A DNA stretch of 64,000 bases from Olivibacter jilunii (GCF_900607235.1 NZ_LR027857.1:62001-126000); one strand, 5' to 3'. Positions 36,908 through 46,914 are shown, numbered from the stretch's first letter. The notes: a model not told the origin generated them from the letters alone. Translations and numbers: made by a program.

Positions 36908-38368
36908 CTATGTTTTTGCTTTTTCATATAATACAGAACTTGCCTGCTCTTTATCTGTGCTTTCTAATACAATCACCATCGGTTGACTAGGCTTGTGTTT
37001 CAGGTGAATAAAAAACTCGTTACCATCCGCTTTACTTCGGTGAATTTCTTCGGGAGAATAGTTCCTGTTCGGTTCAGCCAGGTCATAGAGGCTCGCTATA
37101 TCTGAGCCCGGAGCCAACTTGATTCGCAAGGCACCGGATACCGGTATATTGAAAACAATCAGATAATACTTGCCTGTTTTTCTATGTTTAGTGATATATC
37201 CCCAATCTTGCTTCTCCAAGCCAGCGTAGCCGCAATCGTAGATAGCTTCATGATTCACTTTCATCCACTCGCCAATTTCCTTCGCTAATTTGGTTTCTTC
37301 AGGACGGATCGCTCCTTGTCCATCCGGTCCGAAGTTAAGTACAAAGTTTCCGTCTAAAGCCACCGACTTGGCCATCATTTCAATAAGCTCTACGCTAGTC
37401 TTTACGTGACCACGCCATTCCGAATGATAACCCCATTGATTCTCCGGTATCGTCATGACACAATCCCAATCATTGCCATGTACATCTTCGATGGTATTCG
37501 GCAATTTGCGTTCCCACCCTTGTTCGTAATCACCCATCAAATCGCCGTTACTATCGAAATGCCTCCGACCAAATTCATCTGCTCGAAAACGGCTCCCAAT
37601 GATCAAGCCAGGGCGCATTTCCCTTAGTTCAGCTTCCAGGCTATCGGCAAAAGCCGTTTGTTCTATCCAAGCCTTATCCCACGTTCCATCAAACCATAAG
37701 CCTTTCGTACTAGGATAATTGCGTAGTAATTCTTTGAGCTGATTGGCGGTAAATTTTTTAAAGTCCTCGTATGCCCGCTTTTCTTCCCCTGTTTCAGGAA
37801 TGGCAGAACGGTATCCTTTATGATTCCAGTCTATAATGGAGAAATAGAGGTATACGTCGATTCCTATAGACTCATAAGCCTCCACAATTTCCTTCAGCGC
37901 ATCTTTTTTGTAAGGTGAGTTAGCGATCGTATAATCGGTATATTGACTTGGCCATATACAGAATCCGTCGTGATGCTTGGTAGTAATAATCACATAACGT
38001 GCTCCCATATCTTTAGCCTGTTTAGCCCAAGCTTTTGCATTGAAATTTTGGGGGTTAAACTCTTTATAGAGATTATCATAGGCATCTTTGGGCATATCTT
38101 TCCAAGAGCGTATCCACTCGGCAGCACCTGCGTAATATTTCCCATTCCAATGCCCTCCCGGAATGGCATAAAGGCCCCAGTGAATAAATTGGCCTAAACC
38201 ATAATTTCTCCAAGTTTCCATCTGTGCATCCGTCCGCTTCCCCAAACGATGGGCACCGTGTTCTAGCGTTATCGACGATCTTTTTTCAACCGCACCTGGA
38301 AATTGGGCCATTAAGGGCTGGTATAGCCCAAGGCAAAGGAATAAGGTTAGATAGGTTAGTTTTTTCAT
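36908..38368 (-). CDS. GH29 family alpha-L-fucosidase
   Basis: A 486-residue exported enzyme (signal MKKLTYLTLFLCLGLYQPLMAQ). GH29 barrel motifs: GLGQFIHWGLYAIPGGHW (57-74), YVIITTKHHDGFCIWPS (125-141) and the nucleophile Asp 227 in LWFDGTWD. The C-terminal 100 residues form a small beta domain. It removes terminal alpha-fucose by retaining hydrolysis, in the periplasm or at the surface. It follows the GH20 gene by 97 bp on the same strand, so fucosylated, N-acetylhexosamine-containing glycans are a likely target. Confidence 0.92.
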   Translation of the reverse strand: MKKLTYLTLFLCLGLYQPLMAQFPGAVEKRSSITLEHGAHRLGKRTDAQMETWRNYGLGQFIHWGLYAIPGGHWNGKYYAGAAEWIRSWKDMPKDAYDNLYKEFNPQNFNAKAWAKQAKDMGARYVIITTKHHDGFCIWPSQYTDYTIANSPYKKDALKEIVEAYESIGIDVYLYFSIIDWNHKGYRSAIPETGEEKRAYEDFKKFTANQLKELLRNYPSTKGLWFDGTWDKAWIEQTAFADSLEAELREMRPGLIIGSRFRADEFGRRHFDSNGDLMGDYEQGWERKLPNTIEDVHGNDWDCVMTIPENQWGYHSEWRGHVKTSVELIEMMAKSVALDGNFVLNFGPDGQGAIRPEETKLAKEIGEWMKVNHEAIYDCGYAGLEKQDWGYITKHRKTGKYYLIVFNIPVSGALRIKLAPGSDIASLYDLAEPNRNYSPEEIHRSKADGNEFFIHLKHKPSQPMVIVLESTDKEQASSVLYEKAKT

Positions 38369-38465
38369 TTGTTACTTTGTTGAGTAGTTGAATTGTTAAG
38401 TAGTTAAGTCATTGAACAAACAACTACTTAACTATTATTACTATTCAACTATTTTTCACTAATTA

Positions 38466-40094
38466 TTAATTCTCCTCTGCATTTAAATCCTTCCGATCTT
38501 TTTTAAAGTAAACGGGTTCGGGAATATCATTTGGCTGGAAGGGATTGTAGAAATAAAGATTCTGCTTCCTATATAGCAGCAAGTGTTGTTTTAAGCGTTC
38601 CTTAAAAGATGCATAGTCTTTCACGCTCTTATGGCTCCAAGCTGCTTCTGCCAGACCCGCCAGTCGTGGAAACAGCAAATAATCAACGCGGTTTAAATTG
38701 GTAACCGTTTCCGTCCAGAGGTTCGCCTGTATACCCAGAACCAGTTTCCTTTGTTCTGTATTTCGAACCAAGCTGTCCACGGAAAACTTATAGACGTTTT
38801 CGAGGGGACTGTATAATTCTCCCCATTTCCTGCCGGCACGATGGCTGCTGTCTTGGACAAAGTCAAAATAATAGGGCAACCGTGGGCAGAGAATTGTTTG
38901 ATAACCCTTATCGAGTGACTTTTGCAATTGTTCCGGCTTATCATGGCGCCACCAACATATAATAGTGCTATCCTTTGGCAAATTAATGTCCGCCATTTCA
39001 TCCCATACCAGCAGCTTCGCATCCAGTTGGTATACGGAATCGGCCATCCGCTCCATAAAGTAACGCTCCACATCCTTCAATCCCTGTAAATGATGTTTCT
39101 TCATTACCTTTTTTATCCCCTCATTTTCCATCCACTTGTCCGATCCAAAGCTCACCTCATCACCACCAAGGTGTAACATGCCGGAAGAAAACACGGCATT
39201 GGTTTCCCTTAAAATATTTGACAAAAAAGTGTAGGTCTCTTCCTTTCCCGGATCAAAGGTAAAATCAGGGTGCTGTTGACTTCCACCCCCACTATAGTAT
39301 GGATAAGCTCGATTAGCGGCTGTAGCATGGCCTGGCATATCAATTTCAGGAATAATTGAAATATTCCGCTTAGCGGCATAGTCAATCACTTCGGCAATCT
39401 CTCTCTGCGTATAATAAGCCGCCGGTTTCAGCGGATTATTGTGATCACCAATCCCTCCGATCAGCGCCAGTTTGGGATATTTTTTGATTTCCAGTCGCCA
39501 AGCAGGTTCATCCGTCAGATGCCAATGCAGCTTATTTAATTTATAAAAGGCCATCCAATCGATTAAATCCATTACCTTTTCCTTTCCGATAAAGAAACGT
39601 GATTCATCCAACATCAATCCACGCCAGGGATATGCAGGTTCATCCTCAATTTGCCAAGCGGGGATTGACAACTTGTTATTGCTAATATCAATGCCACTAA
39701 TTAATTGAACCAAGCTGGATGCGCCATTAAAGGCTCCGGCCACCGAGTTAGCCTCAACAACAATGTTCCGTTCTGTTATCCTCAAACGATAAGCCTCCTC
39801 TGCCATATTTTTCTTTTCTGCTAATCTTAAATGAATGCCGGCAGTGCACGACATTTTTTTGCTGCTCCGGGCCAAGGGTAAAAACTTCAGACGTAGCAAC
39901 TCATGTTGCAGATAAGAAGCCACCTTCTCTAATGCAGGGTCCTCCACCCATAGCGGCGTATTCACATCCAAGCTAAATATACCTGCTTCAAGATCTGCCT
40001 TTAGTGGTGCAGGGATAATCGGGCATCGTTGCTGCGCATAACTTGGAAATGTTAGGGCTAAAAACGCAAGCCAGGTTAAAAATCGGTTTGTCAT
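38466..40094 (-). CDS. GH20 family beta-N-acetylhexosaminidase
   Basis: A 542-residue exported enzyme (signal ending FPSYAQQ). N-terminal GH20b domain (25-155), then the catalytic barrel: YPWRGLMLDESRFFIGKEKVMDLIDWMAFYKLNKLHWHLTDE (155-196), IIPEIDMPGHATAA and the catalytic pair Asp 312-Glu 313 in HLGGDEVSFG. Uses substrate-assisted catalysis to release GlcNAc or GalNAc. Neighbours: GH29 downstream, an outer-membrane barrel gene upstream. The 3' spacer carries inverted copies of the GTTAAGTAG module. Confidence 0.93.
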   Translation of the reverse strand: MTNRFLTWLAFLALTFPSYAQQRCPIIPAPLKADLEAGIFSLDVNTPLWVEDPALEKVASYLQHELLRLKFLPLARSSKKMSCTAGIHLRLAEKKNMAEEAYRLRITERNIVVEANSVAGAFNGASSLVQLISGIDISNNKLSIPAWQIEDEPAYPWRGLMLDESRFFIGKEKVMDLIDWMAFYKLNKLHWHLTDEPAWRLEIKKYPKLALIGGIGDHNNPLKPAAYYTQREIAEVIDYAAKRNISIIPEIDMPGHATAANRAYPYYSGGGSQQHPDFTFDPGKEETYTFLSNILRETNAVFSSGMLHLGGDEVSFGSDKWMENEGIKKVMKKHHLQGLKDVERYFMERMADSVYQLDAKLLVWDEMADINLPKDSTIICWWRHDKPEQLQKSLDKGYQTILCPRLPYYFDFVQDSSHRAGRKWGELYSPLENVYKFSVDSLVRNTEQRKLVLGIQANLWTETVTNLNRVDYLLFPRLAGLAEAAWSHKSVKDYASFKERLKQHLLLYRKQNLYFYNPFQPNDIPEPVYFKKDRKDLNAEEN

Positions 40095-40195
40095 ATTCGT
40101 TTATAGTTGAGCTGTTGAATAATCGAGTTGTTAAGTAGCTTATTACTTAAACAAGCAACAATTTAACTATTTTTTACCTACTAGCAAACCAACCA

Positions 40196-42970
40196 TTACC
40201 GCGTAAGTCGCATGCCACGTCCACCGCCACCTCCACCAAATTGGCGTAAGTTGTAAGTGAAGCTTAATAGGAAATATTGTTGCAATATATTCGATTGAGA
40301 ATCCTCAATATAGCGTTCCGTAATATTTCGGGTAATCTGTGTATTACTGTTAAGCAGGTCAAAGGCAGTAAGCGTTATCTCTGCTTGTTCCTTTTTAAAT
40401 AGCTTTTTACCGATGGAGGCATTCCATAGAAGAAAACTTTGGTCATAGCCGGCAGCAAGGCCGGTATTGTAGCGATAGTTTAAACTGGAAGCTACGCGCA
40501 ATCCCTTCCAGAAAATATAAGTAATATCATTTCGTATCTGCTGATTGTATGAATTATTGCTTAGATCGCGGTTACTGTTATTCCGAACCATATTATAATT
40601 CCCGCTATAAGAAAGACTAAAAATAATCTTACGGCTAATATTACTGTTAATACCGATACGTTGATTAATACCAAAGGTATTCGTATGTGTGACCAGTTCA
40701 TTCAATATACCTACATCCCGATTATGATGCACGGTCGTATTAGCATTCAAGTTAATTTTCAAGGCTTCAATAGGAATACCAAAAGAGCTATTGGCACGCA
40801 CACTATAATACCCATTTACATTAACCGGACGGGTAAATTGCGCCCCCTTGCCCAACAACACATTGTCCAATATAAAGGTATCTACCGCTGCTATAATCGT
40901 CGAATTGACAATGCGATTATTGGTAAGTTCACCATTCACACCAACTGAAAAGTTAGCTCCCGACTCTCTATTTACACTATTATAGTGCAGGGAGAAGGCA
41001 TGTCTGAACTCTTGCTTTAGGTTGGGATTGCCCCCTGTAATATTCAAAGGGTTCTGGTTATTCACTACATCTTGCAATTGCAAAACATTTGGCGGATTCG
41101 TGGATGTATTGTAGTTGAAGCGTACACGTCGATCACGTGAAAATCGATACATGAGGTTTGCATTCGGCAAATAGTTAACGAATTGATGAGACGCGCTCGT
41201 TACCTCCGGAAAAATCCGGTCATTTGCCATTTTCGCCTGTTGATAGTCGATCCCCAAATCAACTAGAAAACTTTCCGAAGAATATTGGTAGTTGAGCCCT
41301 GCCCCGTAAAATTTATAATCGTTCCTGAATTCATTAGAGAGTTCCCGATTCAACTCACTGTACTGACCCGTTTCCAATAAAAAGTCATACATTCTTCGAT
41401 CGGAATAGCTATTATTACTACGGTAACTCGCATTTCCCATCAGTCGGGCATGCGCTCCGAAAGGCTCCGTATAAGTAAGTCGCGCATTCCAAAGCGTGCT
41501 GTTAGAACGACTATCATTTCGATTATTGACTGTATCGGATCGGCTCATCGTACCGCTATCATAGAACGTATTATAAGAAAGGGCAAAGGCTTCGTTCGTG
41601 TTTCGGTTGTAGTTATTCTCCAGATGCGCAGAAACCGATCGGCCTTCACTACTTAAGCGCAAACCATAGTCAATACTACCTCCCAAGGTAAACGCATGGT
41701 TATTTCCTCTGTTTTCCCTATCGGACGTATTGATCAACTGTTGTAAAATGTCCTGTGTACGCGTATTGTTGGTATTCGTTGTTTTCCCACTATTGAAATT
41801 GATACGTGGATTAACCGTTAAACGTTGCGTTGAATCACGCTTGTATACTACTCGTATGCTAGCGGCATGCCCTTGATTAGTTCGATTGGTTTGTTGCGAA
41901 GATATATTAAACTGGTTGGCCTCATCTGCCATAAGTACCTCCCGATTCGCTGTTCGAATTAAATCTTTATCGGACGTATTAAAATGATAATCTGCATTAA
42001 CCTCCCCCTCCTCCCACCACGTATTATTGTAATTTAGAGCGATTCGATGATTGGGGCCAACCCCTCCCCCGCTGCCACCGTCGCCTCCCCGGCCTCCCCT
42101 ACTGCTCGCTCCAACGAGCTCATTGCTCGAAAAACTTCCCTGATTGATATTGTTGGAAAGAATATTTCCACTAATTCGGCGGTCGCCCTTAAAAGCGTTC
42201 AGAAAACCGCCTGTATTATAGCGCTCCTGGTTACCGATAGCTCCCGCCATACGCCCGAAATAGCCACGCCGTTTCTCCGGTTTCGTGACAATATTAATGA
42301 TTTTACGTCTGTTCCCATCGTCGAAGCCGGTTAGCTTTGATTGTTCGCTCTTTTCATCAATCAATTGTATTTTATCAATTACATCAGCAGGAAGCGTTTT
42401 TAAAGCTACGGCCGGATCGGAGCTGAAAAATTCTTTTCCATCTACAATTATTTTCTGTACATCTTCACCTTGTGCTTTAATTTTTCCATCCGCGTCAATT
42501 TCTACACCCGGGATCTGGGCAACTAGTGCATCGGCGTCAGCGTAAGCTTCCGTTTTATAAGCGGCGGCACTAAATTCGGTGGTATCCCCCTTTACCAACA
42601 CAGGTGGAGGAGCGACCGTAATATTAACCGCATCAAGCATCGTAAAACTGGTTGTCAATGGAAACTTTAATTCCAAGTCTCGATCCGCTATTTTTATCCT
42701 TCGCTTGCTTTGTTTATAGCCGATATAGGTTAATAAAAGAGTATAGTCAGCGCTCGGCAGTTGATCTATTACAAAACGACCGTTCACTTGCGCAACTGCT
42801 TGCTTGATTATGGAGTCTCCGGTGTTCAACAAACTGATACGGGCGCCCTGCAGCCCGATACCATCAGCACTATCTACGACAGTACCGATAATCTTATGTT
42901 GGGAAAAGCCGGAAAAGAATGAAAAGCAAAAAATAAGGCAAATAACGACTCTTAAATGTATCTGACGCAT
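40196..42970 (-). CDS. TonB-receptor-like outer membrane beta-barrel protein
   Basis: A 924-residue protein with signal peptide (MRQIHLRVVICLIFCFSFFSGFSQ), carboxypeptidase-regulatory-like domain (KIIGTVVDSADGIGLQGARISLLNTG, 26-110), a plug-like segment (AYADADALVAQIPGVEIDADGKIKAQGEDVQKIIVDGKEFFSSDPAVALKTLPADVIDKIQLID) and an OMP_b-brl_3 type barrel to the end. It has a glycine-rich loop near 285-300 and ends in a poly-Gly run before RGMRLTR. Lacks the SusC signature. Possibly a transporter or secretion-linked barrel; cargo unknown. Confidence 0.85.
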   Translation of the reverse strand: MRQIHLRVVICLIFCFSFFSGFSQHKIIGTVVDSADGIGLQGARISLLNTGDSIIKQAVAQVNGRFVIDQLPSADYTLLLTYIGYKQSKRRIKIADRDLELKFPLTTSFTMLDAVNITVAPPPVLVKGDTTEFSAAAYKTEAYADADALVAQIPGVEIDADGKIKAQGEDVQKIIVDGKEFFSSDPAVALKTLPADVIDKIQLIDEKSEQSKLTGFDDGNRRKIINIVTKPEKRRGYFGRMAGAIGNQERYNTGGFLNAFKGDRRISGNILSNNINQGSFSSNELVGASSRGGRGGDGGSGGGVGPNHRIALNYNNTWWEEGEVNADYHFNTSDKDLIRTANREVLMADEANQFNISSQQTNRTNQGHAASIRVVYKRDSTQRLTVNPRINFNSGKTTNTNNTRTQDILQQLINTSDRENRGNNHAFTLGGSIDYGLRLSSEGRSVSAHLENNYNRNTNEAFALSYNTFYDSGTMSRSDTVNNRNDSRSNSTLWNARLTYTEPFGAHARLMGNASYRSNNSYSDRRMYDFLLETGQYSELNRELSNEFRNDYKFYGAGLNYQYSSESFLVDLGIDYQQAKMANDRIFPEVTSASHQFVNYLPNANLMYRFSRDRRVRFNYNTSTNPPNVLQLQDVVNNQNPLNITGGNPNLKQEFRHAFSLHYNSVNRESGANFSVGVNGELTNNRIVNSTIIAAVDTFILDNVLLGKGAQFTRPVNVNGYYSVRANSSFGIPIEALKINLNANTTVHHNRDVGILNELVTHTNTFGINQRIGINSNISRKIIFSLSYSGNYNMVRNNSNRDLSNNSYNQQIRNDITYIFWKGLRVASSLNYRYNTGLAAGYDQSFLLWNASIGKKLFKKEQAEITLTAFDLLNSNTQITRNITERYIEDSQSNILQQYFLLSFTYNLRQFGGGGGGRGMRLTR

Positions 42971-43292
42971 TTATCATAAATTGGTTTGGATAAAAAGGGA
43001 TGTCATAAATCGTCGGATTTGCCGACTCATTTAGACATGCCCTCCATTGCCTACCCGAGGCTCTATCCAGAAAAATTAATGTTCTGTTTGTTTTAGTATA
43101 ATGTAAGACAGAATCTTGCTTTTATAGTTTAATCGCCACTTAATTGTTACATTTTTTTGTTAAACTCGATTTTACTTTCTCTTTTGGAAAAAGGATTAAA
43201 TCAGCCCCTGAAAACCGGTATTTTAATTCGAAAAAGGTAAATTTGAAACTAAAAATTAGCCTGAATTTATTTAAATGCTTAGCTTCACTCTT
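42971..43292. other. 322-bp divergent spacer, nothing recognised
   Basis: Between divergent genes for the barrel protein and the WG-repeat protein. No palindrome, promoter box or repeat stood out. Confidence 0.5.
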
Positions 43293-44291
43293 ATGAAATA
43301 CACGAGTATACTCGTTCTCATTTGCACCATGCTGTGCAGCGTGAGTTCGGCGCAAGAGCAAAGAAAAATATTCTACTTTCTCTCACCTGATAGCTTACTA
43401 GGCGTTAAGGATAGTCAAGGCAACATCATCATTCCCGCCATACATTACTTTCTTCCCATTGCATATGATGATTTTAGCTTGCCTATTCAGGATAGCATTA
43501 TCATGCTGGTTCCAAAACGTTCCCATCACTTGAAAGATCCCAAGCCTTATGGTTTGGCTTATGATAGAAATGGAAAAGTACTATACGCTCCTTACCTATT
43601 CGACAACGGCCCTGATTATCTAGAGGAGGGGCTTTCTCGCTACGTCGAAAATAACAAAATAGGTTTTGTCAACCGCTATGGCGAAAAAATAATTAAGGCG
43701 CAATGGGATTGGGTTAGCCCTTTCGAATACGGTATCGCTCGAGCTTGCAACGGTTGCACTATTGACTATAGCCAAGATACCGAGCACCCTCGCTTAGACA
43801 TGTCGAATGCCAGCACCTTTTATATAGACAAAAAAGGTCGAATCTTACAGGCCCTGCCCGAAAAATCATCTGAACAAGACCAAGCGATAGATCGTGTTTA
43901 TCTGCCCTATCAATTTAGCTACAATCCATTTGAAGCTAAATTAATAAAGAAATTAGATAGTCAAGCCCTCATCAGCAAAGCTTATTTTGCAAATTATTAC
44001 AACCGCTTAACGGAAAGGGAAAAAAATCTTCATTTTGAGATTGTGGAAAAACCGAGCAAAGGCTTCCCTTATTATGTGATCAATGCTTTCCGCTACGACG
44101 CCAATGGCTCTTATCACAGGATAGACAATCCGGATCTATTGTTTTACGCAACGGGAAGCGGCGATGTTTATCAAGTACCCTATGGAAATTTAGCAGAGAA
44201 GATGTCCTTAAAGGAATGGCTATCGAATTATGATGCAGCCGCCCGTCGTTACTTAAAAGAGCACCCCGATGCTCCCAATAGGTATCAATAA
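43293..44291 (+). CDS. Exported WG-repeat-containing protein
   Basis: I start at ATG 43293 (332 residues) because it gives a clean signal peptide, MKYTSILVLICTMLCSVSSAQE; an ATG 18 bp upstream is also in frame. The mature part holds WG-type repeats: LLGVKDSQGNIIIPAIHYFLPIAYDDF, GLAYDRNGKVLYAPYLFDNG and IGFVNRYGEKIIKAQWDWVSPFEYGIARACNG. WG repeats are short beta units of unknown binding role. The second half (QALISKAYFANYYNRL onward) is not recognised. No clear functional link to neighbours. Confidence 0.7.
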   Translation: MKYTSILVLICTMLCSVSSAQEQRKIFYFLSPDSLLGVKDSQGNIIIPAIHYFLPIAYDDFSLPIQDSIIMLVPKRSHHLKDPKPYGLAYDRNGKVLYAPYLFDNGPDYLEEGLSRYVENNKIGFVNRYGEKIIKAQWDWVSPFEYGIARACNGCTIDYSQDTEHPRLDMSNASTFYIDKKGRILQALPEKSSEQDQAIDRVYLPYQFSYNPFEAKLIKKLDSQALISKAYFANYYNRLTEREKNLHFEIVEKPSKGFPYYVINAFRYDANGSYHRIDNPDLLFYATGSGDVYQVPYGNLAEKMSLKEWLSNYDAAARRYLKEHPDAPNRYQ

Positions 44292-44324
44292 AAAAGGCCG
44301 CCTCAGAAAATTGTAGGCGACCTT
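44290..44324 (-). terminator. Hairpin after WG-repeat gene, terminator on the minus strand
   Basis: AAGGCCGCCT (44294-44303) pairs with AGGCGACCTT (44315-44324), one mismatch. Read on the minus strand it exits into a T6 run, so it would stop transcripts from the histidine decarboxylase gene; the plus-strand exit lacks Ts. Confidence 0.55.
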
Positions 44325-44346
44325 ACCAAACACATATCTTCTCAAT

Positions 44347-44425
44347 TCGTTATTGGTTGTTGGTTGTTAGTTATTCGTTGTTAGTTATTAGTTATTCGTT
44401 ATTGGTGATTTGTTGTCAGTTGTGA
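44347..44425. repeat. Low-complexity GTTATTGG/GTTAGTTATT array
   Basis: About 80 bp of near-repeats of the 7-8-mers GTTATTGG, GTTGTTAG and GTTATTCG. Similar arrays occur at 48803-48850, 51208-51300 and 61561-61600, always in spacers. Confidence 0.7.
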
Positions 44426-44493
44426 GCAGAAACGCTCCTAAGGGCAATACTACTTAACTACCAAACTAATCCCCTACTCAACGTCTCAAACAC

Positions 44494-45642
44494 TTAACTA
44501 CTTAACGACTCAACCATTTCCCCACTAACTCGAGCGTCTTCCTGCATATCCTTTAAAAATTCGTCTAATTGCGTTTTTTCCACGCCCGGCATGCAGACAA
44601 CATGGCTGCACCCATTTTCAGTTGCTAATTGCCATTTTTGACGCAAGTGTTTCGAAGGTTCCGGAAAAACGACTGTAATAGCCGAAGGGTTTCGCCAAGC
44701 TTGGATTCCCCGGTCCAATAGTTGGCTTTCCAGATAGGTTGCCATCGTAAGACTTTCCGTTGCCCTTCGTTGAAGTCCCTCGCGTCCCAGTTTCTTTATA
44801 GCATACCATAAAAAGACGGGACTATGACCATTTCTGCTCCCCGTGATGGTTGTATCCACCGTTCCAATATAAGGTATGGCCTTTCCAATCCGTTCTTTAT
44901 AATTCCTTTTTACCAATACTAGTCCACAAGGAATGGGGGAGCCAATAAACTTATGCCCACTGATGGCCAAACTATCGGCTCCATGACCGAAGTCGAAACC
45001 CGGTTTTAAATTTAATAACGCACTGTATACCCCGGCTAAAGCGGCATCGCAATGGATATAATAATTTTTAATTGCCGCCATTCGTAGTCGACTTTTTATT
45101 TCCACTAGGTCATCTTTGGCCTCTGTCATCGTTGTACCGATATTGGCAAAAATAATAGCAGGCTGATCTCGATGCATGTGTAGCATTTGCGCCAAATCGC
45201 TATAATCCATCTCTCCCCGCTCATCGGTTCGGATGACAATACTTCGCAAATTAAGGAGCTGAATATTTTTTTGAACGCTATAATGGGTCGCTTCCGAATA
45301 ATAAACGATTCCGTTTGGATAAAGCTCGCGCGCCACATACAACCCATATAAATTCCCTTCAGAACCGCCATTTGTTACATAGCCCCACCAGTTGTCGGCG
45401 GGTGCTCTGAACAGATCAGCAAAGAAAGCTAACACTTCCTGTTCCAACGAACGTGAATTAAGATCATAGGTAGATTCTACCAATGGATCGCCTATATTAT
45501 TTAAAGGAAGTTTCAGTAAGGGATATAAGTCTGAATAATCAAAATCGCGGGCAATGGGATATCCCAGAAAATATGCTGCGCGCTCTTCTGCCCTTTGCAT
45601 ATAATTTGTCAGTCTTTCTTGATCGATAGCTTGCAAACCCAT
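44494..45642 (-). CDS. hdc: Histidine decarboxylase, PLP-dependent
   Basis: A 382-residue group II decarboxylase close in length to the PLP-dependent bacterial histidine decarboxylases. Visible sites: DPLVESTYDLNSRSLEQEVL (52-71), TNGGSEGNLYGLYVAREL (90-107), His 120 in SEATHYSV (stacks on PLP), Asp 199 in HCDAALAG (PLP N1) and Lys 231 in SISGHKFIGSP-like SGHKFIGSPIPCG (Schiff base). It makes histamine from histidine. Divergent from an Lrp/AsnC regulator with back-to-back promoter boxes. The last residues and stop come from the GTTAAGTAGTTAAG spacer module. Another amino-acid decarboxylase is the alternative. Confidence 0.88.
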   Translation of the reverse strand: MGLQAIDQERLTNYMQRAEERAAYFLGYPIARDFDYSDLYPLLKLPLNNIGDPLVESTYDLNSRSLEQEVLAFFADLFRAPADNWWGYVTNGGSEGNLYGLYVARELYPNGIVYYSEATHYSVQKNIQLLNLRSIVIRTDERGEMDYSDLAQMLHMHRDQPAIIFANIGTTMTEAKDDLVEIKSRLRMAAIKNYYIHCDAALAGVYSALLNLKPGFDFGHGADSLAISGHKFIGSPIPCGLVLVKRNYKERIGKAIPYIGTVDTTITGSRNGHSPVFLWYAIKKLGREGLQRRATESLTMATYLESQLLDRGIQAWRNPSAITVVFPEPSKHLRQKWQLATENGCSHVVCMPGVEKTQLDEFLKDMQEDARVSGEMVESLSS

Positions 45643-45659
45643 GTCGTTTTAATATTTTG

Positions 45660-45667
45660 CAAAACTA
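45660..45667 (-). promoter_or_regulatory. Candidate -7 box (TAGTTTTG) for hdc
   Basis: Read on the minus strand it is TAGTTTTG, a match to TAnnTTTG, 18 bp upstream of the hdc start. Confidence 0.45.
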
Positions 45668-45757
45668 TCACTATAAAAAATTATAATCTAACTTTATTTT
45701 CATATCAGAAAATAAAACGGAAAATAAATCGATCATCAGAATTAAATACTTTTTATC

Positions 45758-45765
45758 TAACTTTG
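45758..45765 (+). promoter_or_regulatory. Candidate -7 box (TAACTTTG) for the Lrp/AsnC gene
   Basis: TAACTTTG matches TAnnTTTG and lies 25 bp upstream of the ATG at 45790, a usual distance in Bacteroidota. Confidence 0.5.
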
Positions 45766-45789
45766 CGGCATTGAAATCAGTAAAAAGCT

Positions 45790-46260
45790 ATGACTGATAG
45801 AATAGATAAGATGGATGCTCGTATTTTGAACATTTTACAACGGGATGCATCTTTAGGTGTCAAAGAAATTGCGGCGGAGATCGGTTTAAGTGTTTCTCCC
45901 ACTTTTGAGCGCATAAAGCGCTTGCGAAAAGACGGTTACATTGAGCGTTATGTGGTGCTTGTCAATCGAGAAAAATTAGGGAAACATCTTTTAGTCATCT
46001 GTACGGTGACCCTTAAACAGCAATCGCTGGAAACCCTTAAGAATTTCGAAGAGGCGGTTAATCAATTCAGCGAGGTTTTGGAAATCATGTGCATTGCCGG
46101 CAATCACGATTATTTGCTAAAAATTGCCGTAAAAGATGTAAAGGACTACCATTTATTCGTAATGAAACATCTATCCGGCATTCCAAACGTCGCAAATGTA
46201 AATAGCAGCTTCGTACTAAAGGAAATAAAAAAAGAGACCGCCCTCGAAGTAAAAATTTGA
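45790..46260 (+). CDS. Lrp/AsnC-family transcriptional regulator
   Basis: A 156-residue regulator: N-terminal helix-turn-helix (MDARILNILQRDASLGVKEIAAEIGLSVSPTFERIKRLRKDGYI, 8-51) and C-terminal RAM/ligand domain (60-150; EVLEIMCIAGNHDYLLKIAVKDVKDYHLFVMKHL). Family members sense amino acids. Because it diverges from histidine decarboxylase within 147 bp, histidine-responsive control of hdc is a natural guess. Confidence 0.92.
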   Translation: MTDRIDKMDARILNILQRDASLGVKEIAAEIGLSVSPTFERIKRLRKDGYIERYVVLVNREKLGKHLLVICTVTLKQQSLETLKNFEEAVNQFSEVLEIMCIAGNHDYLLKIAVKDVKDYHLFVMKHLSGIPNVANVNSSFVLKEIKKETALEVKI

Positions 46261-46298
46261 TACGACCTTTTTAGCAGTTCGCTTTTTTTCACATCTCC

Positions 46299-46739
46299 TT
46301 AGTCTTCAATTGGCGAGATATAAGGCCAGAGCTTCAAAAATAATTTTTCGGACTCTCTATCATGAAAATGATCCTCGAGGCAAAAGACCTCCCCTTCATT
46401 TCTTGCGTCAGGACCTACGGTTGCCGGAACCTCGCCATGTACTTTCTCCAACACCTCTACCAGGCATTCACTTAAAAAGGTGGTAGGATGTCCATTCTTC
46501 TTTAAATCAGCAAAGTCTTTATAAGGAGACAGCTGTACATTGGTAATTGACATCAAAACTTTTGCTACGTTATCCAATTTGGGGCCCATAATCTGCTCAA
46601 AATCCACCTCTCCCGACTCCAGGCATCGGCAGTCAATGGAAGAAATTAGAATGGTGAGTTCCAAAAATGCTTCCGGATTCTTTTCCCATTCGGGGTGATA
46701 GGACATCAATATGCGAATTAAATCGATTTCTCTTAACAT
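46299..46739 (-). CDS. Unrecognised small acidic protein
   Basis: A 146-residue frame with normal codon use and no leader or membrane span. It has MLREIDLIRILMSYHPEWEKNPEAFLELTILI at the start, two Cys close together (SSIDCRCLESG, about 34-44) and an acidic, His-containing end (VFCLEDHFHDRESEKLFLKLW). It converges with the Lrp/AsnC gene with a 38-bp gap. I do not recognise a family and propose no function. Confidence 0.55.
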   Translation of the reverse strand: MLREIDLIRILMSYHPEWEKNPEAFLELTILISSIDCRCLESGEVDFEQIMGPKLDNVAKVLMSITNVQLSPYKDFADLKKNGHPTTFLSECLVEVLEKVHGEVPATVGPDARNEGEVFCLEDHFHDRESEKLFLKLWPYISPIED

Positions 46740-46914
46740 AGCGTTTTCGGTATAATTGGTTCAACAATCGTTTTCTTTGCTTTTTGGAAATAGCATATAA
46801 CGGATAACCAAACTTACTAATCTATGTTGAAGATTCCAAACGAACTTATTCACATTGAAGTATTTACAAAAATAGCGCTATACTTTAAATTTGTTAAGCA
46901 GTATGGGAACCTTA

